Notes: generated by a model from the sequence alone, not told the origin. Counted from the stretch's first letter, positions 33,111-45,487 are shown. The stretch is DNA of 64,000 bases from Isoetes taiwanensis (GCA_021234155.1 JAJEKV010000049.1:2385487-2449486), one strand, 5' to 3'. A program made the numbers and translations.

Positions 33111-33625
33111 GTTATAGAGACAAAGACCAATTGGGTGTATCCAAGACCTGGTATTGACAAATCGTTGAGCTTGAAAGATAGAGCCAACATTGGTATATGG
33201 TCATCCATGCTGAGAAACAATATATTAGAAATTAAAGAAGTTGTTCCAGAGCTGAAGGACTTTGATTTCTACATTATTTTAGATCAAGTAATTGTGGGAT
33301 TGTTCGTCAACCACAACATGGAGCAAAGAATATCTTTATCAAGAATATACATGAGGCCTTGGAGGTGATAGAAGGATTACAAGAAGAACATATATGTTTG
33401 GTGGATGATGACCCCATCAAGTGTTGCTTGAACGTAGACAGCAACATAAATCCTCCGACATGGCACCCAAATAATGTAAATGAAGAGAATTGAGTGTCAG
33501 GAGAAATACTACAGATGTTTGACTCTCTGATAGCAGCCCCTACAGTGCCTGCTTTCCTAAGTCGTAGACCAGATTTGCAAGGAAAAGCGAATCCTACAGA
33601 CTATGATCTGGTTATAAAAAATTAA
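33110..33625 (+). pseudogene. Unrecognised gene fragment joined to LINE
   Basis: Not recognised. The frame from 32907 leaves LINE sequence near 33110 and continues with SLSLKDRANIGIWSSMLRNN to a stop at 33368. A second frame from about 33293 reads GIVRQPQHGAKNIFIKNIHE, then GLQEEHICLVDDDPIKCCLN. It crosses one TGA and ends PAFLSRRPDLQGKANPTDYD..KN at 33625. The composition is that of a globular host protein, not of a LINE. It may be part of a cellular gene fused by deletion, or carried along as a transduced 3' flank. Confidence 0.4.
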
Positions 33626-34980
33626 TATCAATGAAAATGTACTCATATTTGTAATATATTTTGCACATATACATAACTTATATGAATATACAAGATGTTT
33701 TTTGATGCAAAATTAGTTTGGTCTTGGCTCTTTCCAGTCTACACTCTACTTTTTGCCTTGATTTTGTTGTCACCAATTTCTAGCACACTCAATAAATGGT
33801 GCAATATTGCCACCAATTCATATTAAAAAAAAATACAAGATGCAATTTCTTGCTCAACCCGAGTTAAAAATAAATAAACAGTGGAATAATTTCAAAATAA
33901 CGGAATCGTAGTTAAAAGTTTAAATTCTTGGTTTAGGGTATTATAGGACAAAGAAGGTCAATAGCATTTGGAGTCTAAAAGCGAAGAAGTTGGATGCCCT
34001 TATTTCCAAAATAGATGGCAAGTTTGTGGGGCTTGATCGACTTAAGGACGGGTTCTCATGAGGGCTGGAACTTAAAATTCTCTCAAGGTTGCGATGAACT
34101 TGAGTGCAGATTTACTCCTGCCCATGGATCTCAAACCTCATCCTCAGTTCTTGGTATCTAACAGAAAACAAGACCTACAATAAGACAAAAAGAAATTTAC
34201 AAGAAGGCAAAAGGGGGTCCGAAACCTAGCGTCTAAAAATAGCCCTTCAATTCTTCAATACGAGGTCCCAAAGCTGGATACCTCCAGGTTAGGCATTCAC
34301 GAAGAAACGGGAATATTTGACGTCCGCGACATGACGGACCTTTGAAAAACCTGGAGCCTTTTCCATCATGTAGAAGCAAACTTGAGGATTTAAGGAAATT
34401 TTGAGCCCATGTTTAATTTGTATGATGTCCAATGCATTTAAGGAAATTTTGAGCCCATGTTTAATTCGTATGATGTCCAATGCTTTCTCGGACCCATTTG
34501 AATGTTTGTGCTTCAATCCCATTTGACTTTTTGCGCTTCACTTTGCATCCTTAGTTTGGTTTTCATGTGGGCCTTCAATCCAATCCGTTCTTATTCAAAA
34601 TGTTGTGCTTCGCTTTGGTTTTGCACCCTTGATGTGTTATTCTCAAGCATGTTGACTCATCAACACCAAATTCAGCGGAGAAAATTCATGCTGCACATGA
34701 TAAAATCCATACAATCTAGAATAAGGCTTTGCATTAATATGCCAGAATAATAAGTTAAAACTGATGCTCCTAGCAAATGCCCCATGGAACAGGCCATTTT
34801 GGCCATTGATTACATTCTATCTATCGGTGTAACTACAGTTGTCCCTATATTAAATTGTGCACTTCTACCAATACCAATGGAGTGCATATTTCAAGCAAAC
34901 AAATCATCAAATACGGAATATGATGCTCAGGTTTTTATAGCACAAAAGATTTTAAGTCCTTGCAGACAAGTTGAACAAAT
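33626..34980. other. bHLH 3' flank, no further gene
   Basis: AT-rich. A 48-bp unit is duplicated head to tail at 34388-34435 and 34436-34483 (TTAAGGAAATTTTGAGCCCA). The 3' untranslated region of the bHLH gene should lie just below 34981, but its end could not be placed. Confidence 0.4.
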
Positions 34981-37194
34981 TCAAGCAGCTGGTGGCCTGA
35001 GGAGATGGTCTTGCGAGGTGTCAATAGCAGATGCAGGCATCCATTGCCACATTGGTATACCTGGATATGCAGCTGCAGTTTTATTTGCAGCTGCCTGGCT
35101 CTGAGCAAGGAATGCTGCAGCTACCTGAACAGCTGCAGATGGATGAATGTAGCCCACAGGGACCTTAACCTGTTGTTCTAATCTCTTCATCTCTGTTTTC
35201 AACCTCAGCTTTTCCTCGCGCAATTCATACTTCTCTGCTTACACCAATCATGATCAATTAACACAAGATATAGGTGCAGAAAAGACACTTTTTTTCTAGA
35301 ACAAGTTTGCAACTTATTTCCATAAAAACCTTCAGCTCCTTGACAGTTTCTAGAAGTTGGTAATTTGTTTCTTTCAAATGCTGTGTTTCTATCCGAAGCT
35401 GACTTAGCATGCGGATTGCTTCACTCAGAATGGTTGATTTGTCCGTTTTCAATGGCTTGCCAGGTTCTAGTGTCGCACTTAACTCCATAAACCTGACATA
35501 TGTAAATGGAAACTCAGGCACGGTCTTTACGTACAAGGACAAAAAGTACAAAACTGTTTTACTAACTTGTCGTTCAGTTTGTCTCGCCGTATCTTCTCCC
35601 GACATGCTTTGCTCACACCACTAGAGGCCTCGTCCCTTATCCTATATATAAGTTCAAAGCGAAGAACAATGTTATGAGTGAGTTAAGCTTGTCCAATGAA
35701 CTCAACTGCTTGTAAATTTAGTAAAACTAATGCCCCCATTTTTCACTTATTGGTATGCCCCTCTATAATTAAAGTGAAAATAAACACTTGAAAAATAGTC
35801 ATACAGTACAATGACCCTTTAGATTTAATTCTTTCCTGTATCCTAACTACAAAATGTGATTCCATTCATCCAAAAATACAAACAAATTTTAAATTCTGGA
35901 GGTCAGTATGAGAATGCATTAGTTTAAAAAGAACCAAGATAGACTTGAAGAAAAAACTGTAGACAAGTATCTCCTATACGAGCCCATTTTTATGGTGCAT
36001 AATAGGGCATTGCTTCTTGAATAATGAGGAATAATGACAAAATCCTCTCTGTCAACAAAAAGCTGTTAACAAATCTAGGCTAAAGACCGTGAGTTCGCTG
36101 CTATTTCCTGTGAGTTGAAGGAAGAAAGTCACAGAAATTACCTCTTTTGTGAGCCCAACTTGTCGAAATCATCCGAATCTCTTTTTGAGCATTCAACACT
36201 GCACAGAAATTTGGTCAATTCTTTGATGCAAGACTCTATAAGTGAAGACAGTAGTCCAAATCGTCCCAATGTTTAATCACAAGAGACCAAAGCTATGTGT
36301 CAACATAGAACTTATGCTCTGGGGAGAAGCCTAATGAGTTGCATGAAATGTCCTTACCATCCAAGACCATCTTATTCATGATAACTAGCGTTCAAGTTCA
36401 ACAACTTGCCAACACTATCTTTACATATTGCATATGATTTACTCTCAGACTAGCAGATGTGGACCAAACCGCACCCAATCTGACCTTGGGTCCTGAAACG
36501 CAAGATTGTTGGCCCTAATGCGTAGACTTCACCTGTTTGTGATCCATAAAAATCCATCGCTGTTTGGCATATTACACATAGCCTTTACCTGCTTATGATC
36601 CATATGAACTACTTTCTAATCTTCCAATCTTGCATACGCAGGTATAGGCAACAGGCAATGGAGTAGTACTCAGCCTCATAATCTTGCCATCTTCTCCTAC
36701 TCCATAATAAAGACTTATCAAGTTGGTTGTTAATTTAAACCCAAAGGCTCTCAGTACACTATGTAAACACCTGAATGGCAGCCCTTCATCCTGCTAATGT
36801 GCTGGTGATAAGTCAAGATACACTTTGCAAAACATCTTCCAGCTGGTTTCTTGATTTACAACTCAGTTGGTCTTTGTAGTTCCTAACAACCTAGCGATAT
36901 GGGATGAGAGATGATTTTCCTCCCTTAAAAAAATGTGCTTGAAAGCGCTAGAAAAAGCTGATTGCACTATTAATTAGTTTGGAAGCACTGGGTTCACACT
37001 GTTAAGCAAAACTAGAGCGCATACAAGGACTTCTCTACAAAGCAAATTACACAAACAGAACAAAGTCACTACCTGTATTCAGGAATGGGCAGATTCTGCG
37101 ATTCCAAGGGCAGGACCGCTTGAGAACACCATTCATAGTTGTCTAGTAAGCTTTCATCAAGAATTGACATCCAATTACGGTTTTGAGAATCCAT
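34981..37194 (-). CDS. bHLH transcription factor, subgroup IVc (ILR3-like)
   Basis: Five exons assembled by eye: 37194-37073, 36198-36142, 35635-35567, 35492-35330 and 35232-34981, all with GT..AG ends and matching phases, about 220 residues. Exon 1 starts MDSQNRNWMSILDESLLDNY. Exon 3 carries the DNA-binding basic region (SKACREKIRRDKLND). Exon 4 carries the helix-loop-helix (KFMELSATLEPGKPLKTDKS, AIRMLSQL). Exon 5 has a leucine-zipper-like helix (REEKLRLKTEMKRLEQQVK) and the conserved C-terminus YPGIPMWQWMPASAIDTSQD then HLLRPP. In Arabidopsis this subgroup (ILR3, bHLH34/104/115, 226-320 residues) controls iron-deficiency genes as dimers. That role here is inferred. The exon 5 acceptor is the least certain junction (GCAGAG before AAG keeps frame). 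Confidence 0.93.
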
Positions 37195-39395
37195 CCCCCC
37201 AATCACTCCAACGGAAAGCAGAGTCCCCTTTCCAAAACATGATTTCCAAAGAACACAGTAGCTTTACTCTAAAGAGAGCACTGCTCCAGTGCAGGACCCA
37301 CATCTGTGCATTGTTGTTTAAGGAGTACAAAAATCAAGGTTATTAGCCCTAGTTTAATAGATAGATATGTAGACCAAAAAAAAAAAAAACTAGCGCCTTA
37401 TATCTTATCCACCTAGTCGTGTTTAAACTTTGGGTATATCTGTGATATATGTGGGAAATACAGGGTGCTTTTTTTTTTACTTTTAATTTTTTTTTTTGTG
37501 ATTTAAGAATAAAAAAGATTTTTTTAGCGTCCACAAGGCTGGTTTAAACACGACTGCGATTGACAAATAAGAAAATAAAAACTACCACCTTAAACATGTT
37601 TCTCAAATACGGTGCTCATGTGGATAGTGTACGTTCATTGTTATGCTGACTTTGGTACATGAAGAATTATTGTTGCTAGTGGGATGACGCCCTAGCTAGA
37701 TTCCATTGTGGGACCTTCACGTGTTTATTTTGTCGCCCCTTTTGTTGTGATTATGGCCACCTCATAACCACGACATATTGCTGAGGACATGTTGTTGATG
37801 TGGAAACCATCTTGGCACATCGTGCGTGTTAAGGTGGCCTAGTTGTAGGAAGGTTGCTCAATGGCCTTTCGCACACCTTAAAGTTGCTACTCACTTTTTT
37901 TCACCCCACATTTTTGCATCTACACTAAATTCTTGCAACTTTACCTTAACCTACCAATTCATTCACTAACATTTTGTCCCTTGAAATCTCAATTGAACTC
38001 CTTTTCAAGTTACAAGAAATGACTATCTAGAGTGCATTCTAGCGTGTCCCTCGTGCCTCAGCGTTGACATGCGTGAGTGTGGTTTCCACACTCTCATTCC
38101 TATATATGGAAGAATCAATTGGATATTTCGCTCATAAACCATCAGCGGGTTGAAATTTCTGCTTTCTATGTCAATTATTGTGGGTAATTTTTGGGCTTGA
38201 AATTTTTGGTGACACTGCTTAGAGCTATGTGCCATAATCACCTGAATTTTAATCCAGGCTACGTCAGCTAATCGCCTAGGTGTCTGGGGTTTCCTGCAGG
38301 AAACCATAGCAGCAACACCACTTGGGGCTAATGCATCTCGTGTTGTTGCATCACCAGTTTCCCACAAGAACCCTCTCTCCCCAGATGGTTATCTAGCACC
38401 TAAAACTTAGCACGTAAAAGCTCGTCCTTCCTTCCCTTTCCCTTGCTTGAGAATTACACTACGTCATTCTCCCTGCCCATAATACTTGTACTATATTATA
38501 CAAACACAAACCATGTTATTGTACTTCTTTCCAACATACTCATAAAATATCTCGAATAAATACCATGCTCCACCGGATTTTGAATATAAGTTAATAATTA
38601 TTTGCTTAATTTTGAAAGAAACCCCACAACTTTTTTGCCAACAAATAAATACTGGAATCTAAAAATAAGGATTGTGACCGGAAATGTAGGAGATTAACTC
38701 CATGTTTTTAGATGCCTTAATACCTTCATGATAATAACAACATGAGCTTCCCATTATATCTTTCTTTAAATCACCATGGAAAGAATTCTCTATAACTCAT
38801 ATATTTTATTGTGTCTTTATCTTCATATACAGTGTAGTGATGATGTTCTTTTATTGTTTTTTCCTACAATTATATGATGTGACTAGATGTAATCTACTCA
38901 TTTCCGTGGCCGCCATTTGTAATGGCTAATGCTCAATTTAGTTATGCTTTATTATAGTAACGATGGACAATAAATCTGCATTCCTTTGACATGTTCTACA
39001 TGCCCGTGCTTTGCCATGTACGATTTTTCAGGGCTTGTGGCTTGCCACAGGGTATCACGAGCCCTTGAAATGCGTCTCTTGTTATGTTATTCAAAATTTT
39101 CCATAATTGTGCTAGAGTGTTCGCATGATGGATGTGACGACGTCTCGTTGACAAAAACTTATGGCCCAACAAGAATGTTCATGTGCAAATGTCAAGGTTA
39201 AATTATGTCTGTGGGATATACTACAATAACTATCGCCATTCCATATATTATCAAAGGCTAGTGGCATATGAGTGGGTCCCTCCTTAGCAACCATTATGGA
39301 GCATAATAGACACCTTTGAATTGAAATTTACAAATGTTCACAAAATTCCAACATTTCTTATATGCAAGTAAAATTTAAAATGGACCTATTAACAA
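37195..39395. other. bHLH upstream region; no other gene
   Basis: Holds the presumed 5' untranslated region and promoter of the bHLH gene. A 13-bp perfect inverted repeat, GTCGTGTTTAAAC (37416-37428) with GTTTAAACACGAC (37542-37554), brackets 113 bp of T-rich DNA and could be a small foldback insertion. A sequence near 37525 (TTTTTAGCGTCCAC) recalls the LINE 3' signature but is too short to call. No coding frame was supported further out. Confidence 0.4.
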
Positions 39396-39397
39396 AA

Positions 39398-40194
39398 CAA
39401 TATGGTATTTGGGTCGCCTTGTTTGTCATTCTGTTAATGTGGTGCTGCCACGTGGCAGACAATTCCATTGCAGAATGGTATTCGAGTCGCCCATTCTGGA
39501 TTTCCGGTTTCCATCCGGTTAACAGCAGAGCAAGCCTTAGCCAAGCTTAAATCGAGCCAAGTCTGTTCTGTTCAGAGCAAGACAGGGCCATAGCTTGATC
39601 AAAATCGTGCAAGACAGGGCCATACCTTGTTCCGGGCAAAATCGTGCATGGCCGTTTTGTTAAAGTCAGAATCCCTTGCTGCAGCCAAAGATCAAGCTTA
39701 GCAGACCTAAGCAACCAAGAAACCTAAGATTCAACAAAAAAAAACTCATTTAAGCCTGCCAGATCAAGCTTAGCAGAGCAAAAAAGCTTCCTTACCCTCC
39801 ATCAAAGCTATGTTTCCCTCAAATCTTGCTTCAATCTCTGCAAAATCGTGCATGTCCGGGGCCGATATCTTTAAACTGGGGCCGTCTTGTTCTGTTCAGA
39901 GCACAGAGGGCAGCCATCGCCATTGCAACCAAGAAACCTAAGATTCAACAAAATTGTGCATGTTCGGGGCCGATAAAAACTGGGGCCGTTTTGTTCTGTT
40001 CAGAGCACACAGGGGAGCCATCGTCATCGCCATTGCTGGATCTAAAGAAGAAATCGGCTCCCCAAATACCATATTGTGGGTTCACGATATTTGGTCTGCC
40101 ATTCTGGCATGCACCGGTGACCCGCTCCTGGCTAACGCCGGTCGCGGGACCCCACCGGTACATGCCAGAATGGCATCCCAAATACCGTGAACCC
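39398..40194. repeat. Nested foldback element
   Basis: CAATATGGTATTTGGG (39398-39413) is exactly complementary to CCCAAATACCATATTG (40061-40076), 650 bp away. Directly beyond it a second inverted repeat at 40078-40194 has arms of about 48 bp (blocks GGGTTCACG.TATTTGG, TGCCATTCTGGCATG, ACCGGTG) around a 19-nt loop. In between, a unit of about 90 bp (GGGGCCGAT, ACTGGGGCCGT.TTGTTCTG) is duplicated at 39841-39930 and 39949-40036. This looks like a non-autonomous foldback or MITE-type element; no transposase is present. Confidence 0.65.
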
Positions 40195-40874
40195 ATACAA
40201 AATACTACGGACTTATATCATAAAACAAGCACAGGAAGGGAAAAAAAAATAGATTGATTTTCATTTTTGACTCACTTCTTTGTTTTGTTGACTTGACTCG
40301 AGGTGGATGCTTCGAGCGAAACCAATTCCCATGGAGTGATAGGCGGTAGCCAATCTTCTATAGTTCTCGAGCAATTTAGCATACTACAACACGGATAAAT
40401 CTATAGTGGTACGTTCACTGCATGAAGCAGCTCCAGATTGGGGATCCAGTGGTGTAACGTCACAGGTCAATTCAGGCAGGTGTTGCATTATCGTAAACTC
40501 GTGTCAAGCCATTCTCTATCTCAGTCATTCTCTATCCATTCTTATTCTTTATCGTAAACATCTATCTCAATGATTCTCTATCCATTCTTGTTCTTTTTTG
40601 TTCGCACATCGAATCCGTTTCTTTACCATGATATAGTATCAAAGAAATTGCAAGAAAGTCGCAAAACTAATTAGCATATGGTCCATATGGTTCAATGGTA
40701 AATAAATGGAAAGAAAAACAAATGGAAATGCCACCAAGCACATGCATCCTTTTCTTGAGCTCTGAAACATGCATTGTCGTTTTAAATTTAGAATACAAAA
40801 CGACCAGTACACCCAAAGTCTATATGCCATTGTTCAATTTGCATGACAGTATACACAGAATTCTTCAAAGAATT

Positions 40875-41247
40875 TAACATCTGGTATTTCGATCGACTCC
40901 TTCATATTTCAATCAATTGCAACATTAACCCTTTTTTTCTTAAATTGAAGGACGTCATTTTATTCATTATCACATCATGAGTACATTATACATATCACAT
41001 AGGAGCCAATCCACTATCTAAGTGCAATATGCTAGGAGCTACTTCGCATAAGATTATCTTATAACATCTGGTATTTCGATCGACTCCTTCATATTTCAAT
41101 CAATTGCAACATTAACCCTTTTTTTTTTAATTGAAGTACGTCATTTTATTCATTATCACATCATGAGTACATTATACATATCACATAGAAGCCAATCCAC
41201 TATCTAAGTGCAATATGCTAGGAGCTGCTTCGCATGTGATTATCTAG
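40875..41247. repeat. Tandem duplication, about 187-bp unit
   Basis: Two head-to-tail copies (40875-41061 and 41062-41247) differ at only a handful of bases. Each starts TAACATCTGGTATTTCGATC and ends ATATGCTAGGAGCT, CTTCGCAT and GATTATCT. The high identity implies a recent duplication. The unit contains no gene. Confidence 0.9.
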
Positions 41248-41329
41248 TATATGTGGCAGGTTTAACTCTACCATAAGACTAGTTGGTCGTACATGCTTGT
41301 GACCTAGGCGCAATGAATTTTTAAGGTCC

Positions 41330-41418
41330 CCATTACTAGACCGATGTTGGCCACGTTTAAACCCGTGGCCTCGGGTGTGGCAGTTTAAGGTCCTGCCATT
41401 AGACCATGCCACGAAGGG
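41330..41418 (-). repeat. tRNA-derived SINE-like sequence
   Basis: The minus strand reads TGGTCTAATGGCAGG, a good Pol III A box like that of plant glycine tRNAs. About 30 bases later it reads GGCCACG-GGTTTAAA-CGTGGCC, a T-arm-like stem with a one- or two-base-mutated B box. It is not a working tRNA. A second partial A-box phrase (GGTCTAGTAATGGGGACC) follows, so the head may be partly duplicated. The body and tail of a SINE were not delimited. Confidence 0.45.
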
Positions 41419-41419
41419 C

Positions 41420-43002
41420 TCAATCAATTGCAAACATGTAGCAAACATATATTAAGATAAAGATGACAAGTTATATCCTTTAAGGAAGCATTCTTGAGAC
41501 ATGGAGATCTCATGATGTTGAACAATATTAGGTAAAAGACCGATTCAAAGAATACGGCTCTTTTCACATGGCAGTCCAATTTTATGATTGTCTCCTTGCA
41601 TTAAACATCATTTTTAAGCTTCACATCATGCATAGGACGTGTCTTGTAAAAAACTAGTTTCAAGCAAAATTTATGACTTCACAAATAGATGACGAAACAA
41701 CAGTGGCTGTTGCGGTATGAAAGAAATTCATGAAATCAATTCGTAGTTTTGAAGTGGCAAAGTGGCACTTCCATCACCCCAGAGTTCAGAGAAAGGTTTT
41801 AGGAAAATGTTGCCTCCAGGATTTTTTGGAGTCTATCTTTTAGACTCATGATGTGAGAATAGGGTTCCACTTTTGGTCTTATCCAACATAGAGAAATACG
41901 CACCCACTATTCAAATAGCATTTTGTTCGGTAGGTGTCCTGGCAGTTTTCCTTGAGTCAAAAGCGTGACTGAGATTTCATATTATAGTCCCATCTCATTG
42001 GAGAGGCAAGATTCTAGAAGGTATAGCACAAAGAAGCATCCTTCTTTTACTGTGCTCCTCTAAAAAAGCAGACAATGAAACCCCCACCTCTAAGATCCAG
42101 TGGCCCTATCTGACCTCAACTATCATGTTATAAGAAGGCCGAAGAAAGTTCGACATTGGGGAGCCAAAAGTTATGAAATCATGAAGTGTTCTGTGGGTCA
42201 CCATGTATAATCCAAATTATTCTTCATTGTTGGTAACTTAAACACTCCAGAATGACAATTTAACATCATCAGTTGTCCGCAACATTGAAATTACCCTACT
42301 ACCAAAGTAGAGATCACGTAAGTCGCATCAAGCAAACATTTGCAAATCTGACCAAGCAACTCTGACTAGGTACGTAAGAGTTGAACTTTTTTCTCATTTT
42401 ATGGTCAAGGGCTAGTTTTCTGCCCATAAAGCTTAGTTTCCAGGATAATGTCGACATTCTGGACTCATTGATAGAGTCAACTCATAGTTCTTAGAATAGC
42501 AAAGTGGTCCTCTAAAAAGGCTACCTCCGAATGTTGTTGAGGGAAAAAATTACTTCCAGACATTTTTTATTGTAGCTTCCAGAGACATGATCCTAGGAAT
42601 CATCCTGAGGGATCATTGTGGAGTGTGCTCCCCCAATCTGATGTGGTAGAAACGAGACAAGCATGCAGTATAATAAAACTTTGGGCAAATTAGAGGATCG
42701 TGGTGGCGATACATCTTTACCGGACTTAAGCCCACTAGGACCATAGCTACACCACTGATCCAATTGGTATCAAACCTATACTCTTCCCTCCAAGTGACAG
42801 GCTATTAGACCTAGTTCACTAGAATCATCATAGCCACGCTTAACAAGGTCCTTCCTCTATAGTTCCGATGCCCCCTTTATATGGTGTTCAATCACAACAC
42901 ACCATCCACATTGAGATGGACTCTTATGTACATGCTGAATGTAATGAGATTTAAGAGGATTTTGATTAGAAGCATCTTATAACGCTTCTAGATCTCTATC
43001 CC
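41420..43002. other. No gene seen
   Basis: No frame over 60 codons with a plausible product, and no clear repeat. A phrase near 42800 (GCTATTAGACCTAGTTC) recalls the LTR family but is too short to annotate. Confidence 0.4.
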
Positions 43003-43758
43003 TGTGACATTCCCTATGTCTACACAATGCTTGATCGTGTAGACATATAGAAGACTGCTCAACCCCAACAACCATCATTGCCAATATGCAGCCACCATCT
43101 GACTCATATCACTTCCAATGAGCAAGTATTGAGTGAATAATATAGATGTGCCATTGACTTGTCCTCCTTTGGGTCGATCTATACTGCAGAAGTGTGTACA
43201 TGATATCATAAATATAGAGAAAGCATAATAAGCCACCTCGAATGGTAGAATTAATCAAGCATCATCATCAAGGTCAGTGGCAAACATATGTGATAAATCA
43301 GACTAATCCTACTCTAGCTCTGAATCATGGGATTGATTGACGTGGTAGGTCCTCAAGAAACAACATATAGAGATAAACAATGGAATTGGACACCAAAGAA
43401 CATTGGCTTTAGTTATCCACTCTATTTGCATCTCCTCTACATACTTTGCTGATAGGATGAAAGACATCGGATGTCACTGTAGCCTACGGAAGACGTGCTC
43501 TCAAATGATCACTCCAAAATTTCATCTCTCCCTGGCCCATTGTCGCAGACAGCGAGAACTTATCTCATCTAGGCAGTACCATACCCATGCAGGGTGATGA
43601 GACGACCATCATCTTTCAATTTTCGTGCACGACTTGTTCCACTATGATGATGCATCACCTAGGAGGAGTTGATCCCATATTTTGCTCGCATGTTGTGATA
43701 GACTATTAGGCTTAGACCACAATGATCCCCAGTAGACATTCCACACTAAAATATCAAT
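43003..43758 (-). repeat. Old LTR relic (LTR-D)
   Basis: Degenerate but collinear with LTR-B. It starts TGTGACATTCCC, then CTACACAATGC.TGATCGTGTAGAC, CCACCTCGAATGGT, ACATACTTTGC.GATAGG.TGAAA, GATGATGCATCACC.AGGAG and GACTATTAGGCTTAG.CCACAATG.TCCCC. It is oriented like the minus-strand elements and is cut at 43758 by the plus-strand element. Its remaining part was not found on the far side. Confidence 0.75.
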
Positions 43759-45281
43759 TGTGACGTTCCAGCATAGTATACGGTCCCAGGACGTATACTG
43801 TACTGCATCGTCACGCGTACACGCCATCCCAATTGACGTGTACGCCGACGTGTAGCTAAGCAAGTAGCACCCTAGGGGGCAACTTGCAAGTGTGTGCACA
43901 TTTATTCATTTAGCCCACTTAATTAATATAGGCAAGTGGGCCACCCATTTATCCCACATGCTCAAGGGTTGATGGAAGCCCTAGCCCTAACTTATAGTCT
44001 ATATAAGGTATCCTAAACCCTAACTTTCCATTTTTGTCCAAGCCTTCTAGAGCTCCATTTCGCTTGCTCCAAGAGCCAATCTCGACTCCCGAAGTCTGTC
44101 TGGCAGCCTAGGCCATCAGTTCTCCCTTCTGGCTTCATCTTCAAGCAGTTCTGCAGCATGGAAGCGTTCAGAGCAGGAGGAGCAAGCTAGGGATCAGGTA
44201 TTTTGACAATTCAATAGTCTAATTGCCTCTCAGGCATAGAGTAAGTAGGTTTAGCCTATTGAATTGCCCATAGCAGCCATCTAGACCTCTAGATATCAAG
44301 CCATAACTAAAGAACCTAACTTCTGTGATTTAGATTAAATCTTGTTCTTTAGTTCTTCTATGATATGTATGTGATGATGATCTCCGTGGACTCGTTGTAT
44401 TGGGAAGGGGGGTAGAGGCCCTAAAAGCCTAGTAGTTGATGCTCCTAGCTAGTCCTCTTTAATGCACTATTAAATTCGGCCTGTGTACAAGAGCCACACG
44501 TAGTTGTGGGTGGAGGGACCAGACTGGCTTATAAGGAGGTTCATGTCCTGACTCATGATCACGTCCCTCTGGTAGTAAAGCCTATTGGGGACTATAGTGC
44601 ACTAGACCTAATGCTCTGCCACTGCATGCGGGCTTTGCATGGGTTCGACACTCTTGGGCACCTCATGGAGTTCAGTCGAGTACGGGTAGTGGGCCCTCTA
44701 GTCACCTTGAGTCAGCATGTCATCCTCTGGTGGGAGCAATCCCTACCTGCCCCGTCAGAACTGGGGAGATGCAACCCAGTAGTAGCCCTTCTGGCTATGC
44801 ATCCGGCGGGCTACAGTCAAGTCCCAAGACCTTTCAACCTACTCTGCAAAGTATGCACAGGAGGGGCGGATGGAGTGGACTACCCTAAGCCATGTTCTTA
44901 TGCCAGCCAAATCCATTGCCATGAATTCTGTCTGCAATGACTTCTGGAGGCCCAAGCCGTCAGTCCTCTCCCTTGAGTCTGAGCCTTGGGTAGGATGTCC
45001 ATATGTGATGTACTGATCTCTGTCTATGCAGATATATGGTGAGCCACCCTTCGTGGTGGTCATGTGATGTTGATGTTTGTATACTTACATGTGTGTTACG
45101 CTTCCGCAGCTAGGTAGGCCCTGAGGGAGACAGGGTAAAATGACCCCTTTATTCTTCCCACTGGAACTCGTCAAGGTTGCAGTGATACTTAGAGGGCCTT
45201 GTCTCAGCATGGAGCTGGTATGGGGGATGAACTCCTGTTTGTATACGATAAGTGCACCGTATATGAGTAGGGGACGTCACA
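43759..45281 (+). repeat. 5' LTR (LTR-E), 1523 bp
   Basis: Starts TGTGACGTTCCAGC and ends GGGGACGTCACA. Reverse complement relative of LTR-A, -B and -C along its whole length (for example GCCTGTGTACAAGAGCC, CTCTGCAAAGTATGCACAGG and ACGCTTCCGCAGCTAG). It diverges from them more than LTR-B and LTR-C do from each other, so it is a different subfamily or an older copy. Confidence 0.93.
43999..44008 (+). promoter_or_regulatory. TATA box of LTR-E
   Basis: CTATATAAGG about 240 bases into the LTR, a good match to plant TATA boxes. RNA would start about 30 bases downstream. Confidence 0.6.
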
Positions 45282-45282
45282 G

Positions 45283-45294
45283 TGGTATCAGAGC
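45283..45294 (+). other. Primer binding site, initiator-Met tRNA
   Basis: TGGTATCAGAGC one base after the 5' LTR, identical to the site of the element at 17.3-27.4 kb. Confidence 0.95.
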
Positions 45295-45487
45295 AATGTT
45301 CTTGGAGACCAAGAGCAAAGCACTGGCCATGCTCCCAGTAGTACTAACTTAGTAGAATTCTCAAACCTCGAAAAAGTGGGAAATTTTTTTCTCATTTTTT
45401 GTAGTTTATGCTAAGCTAGTAACAGTTAGAAGAATTGAAAACCAAATTAAAAAGTTGAACTAAATCTTGATCTAAGTATAGAAATTG

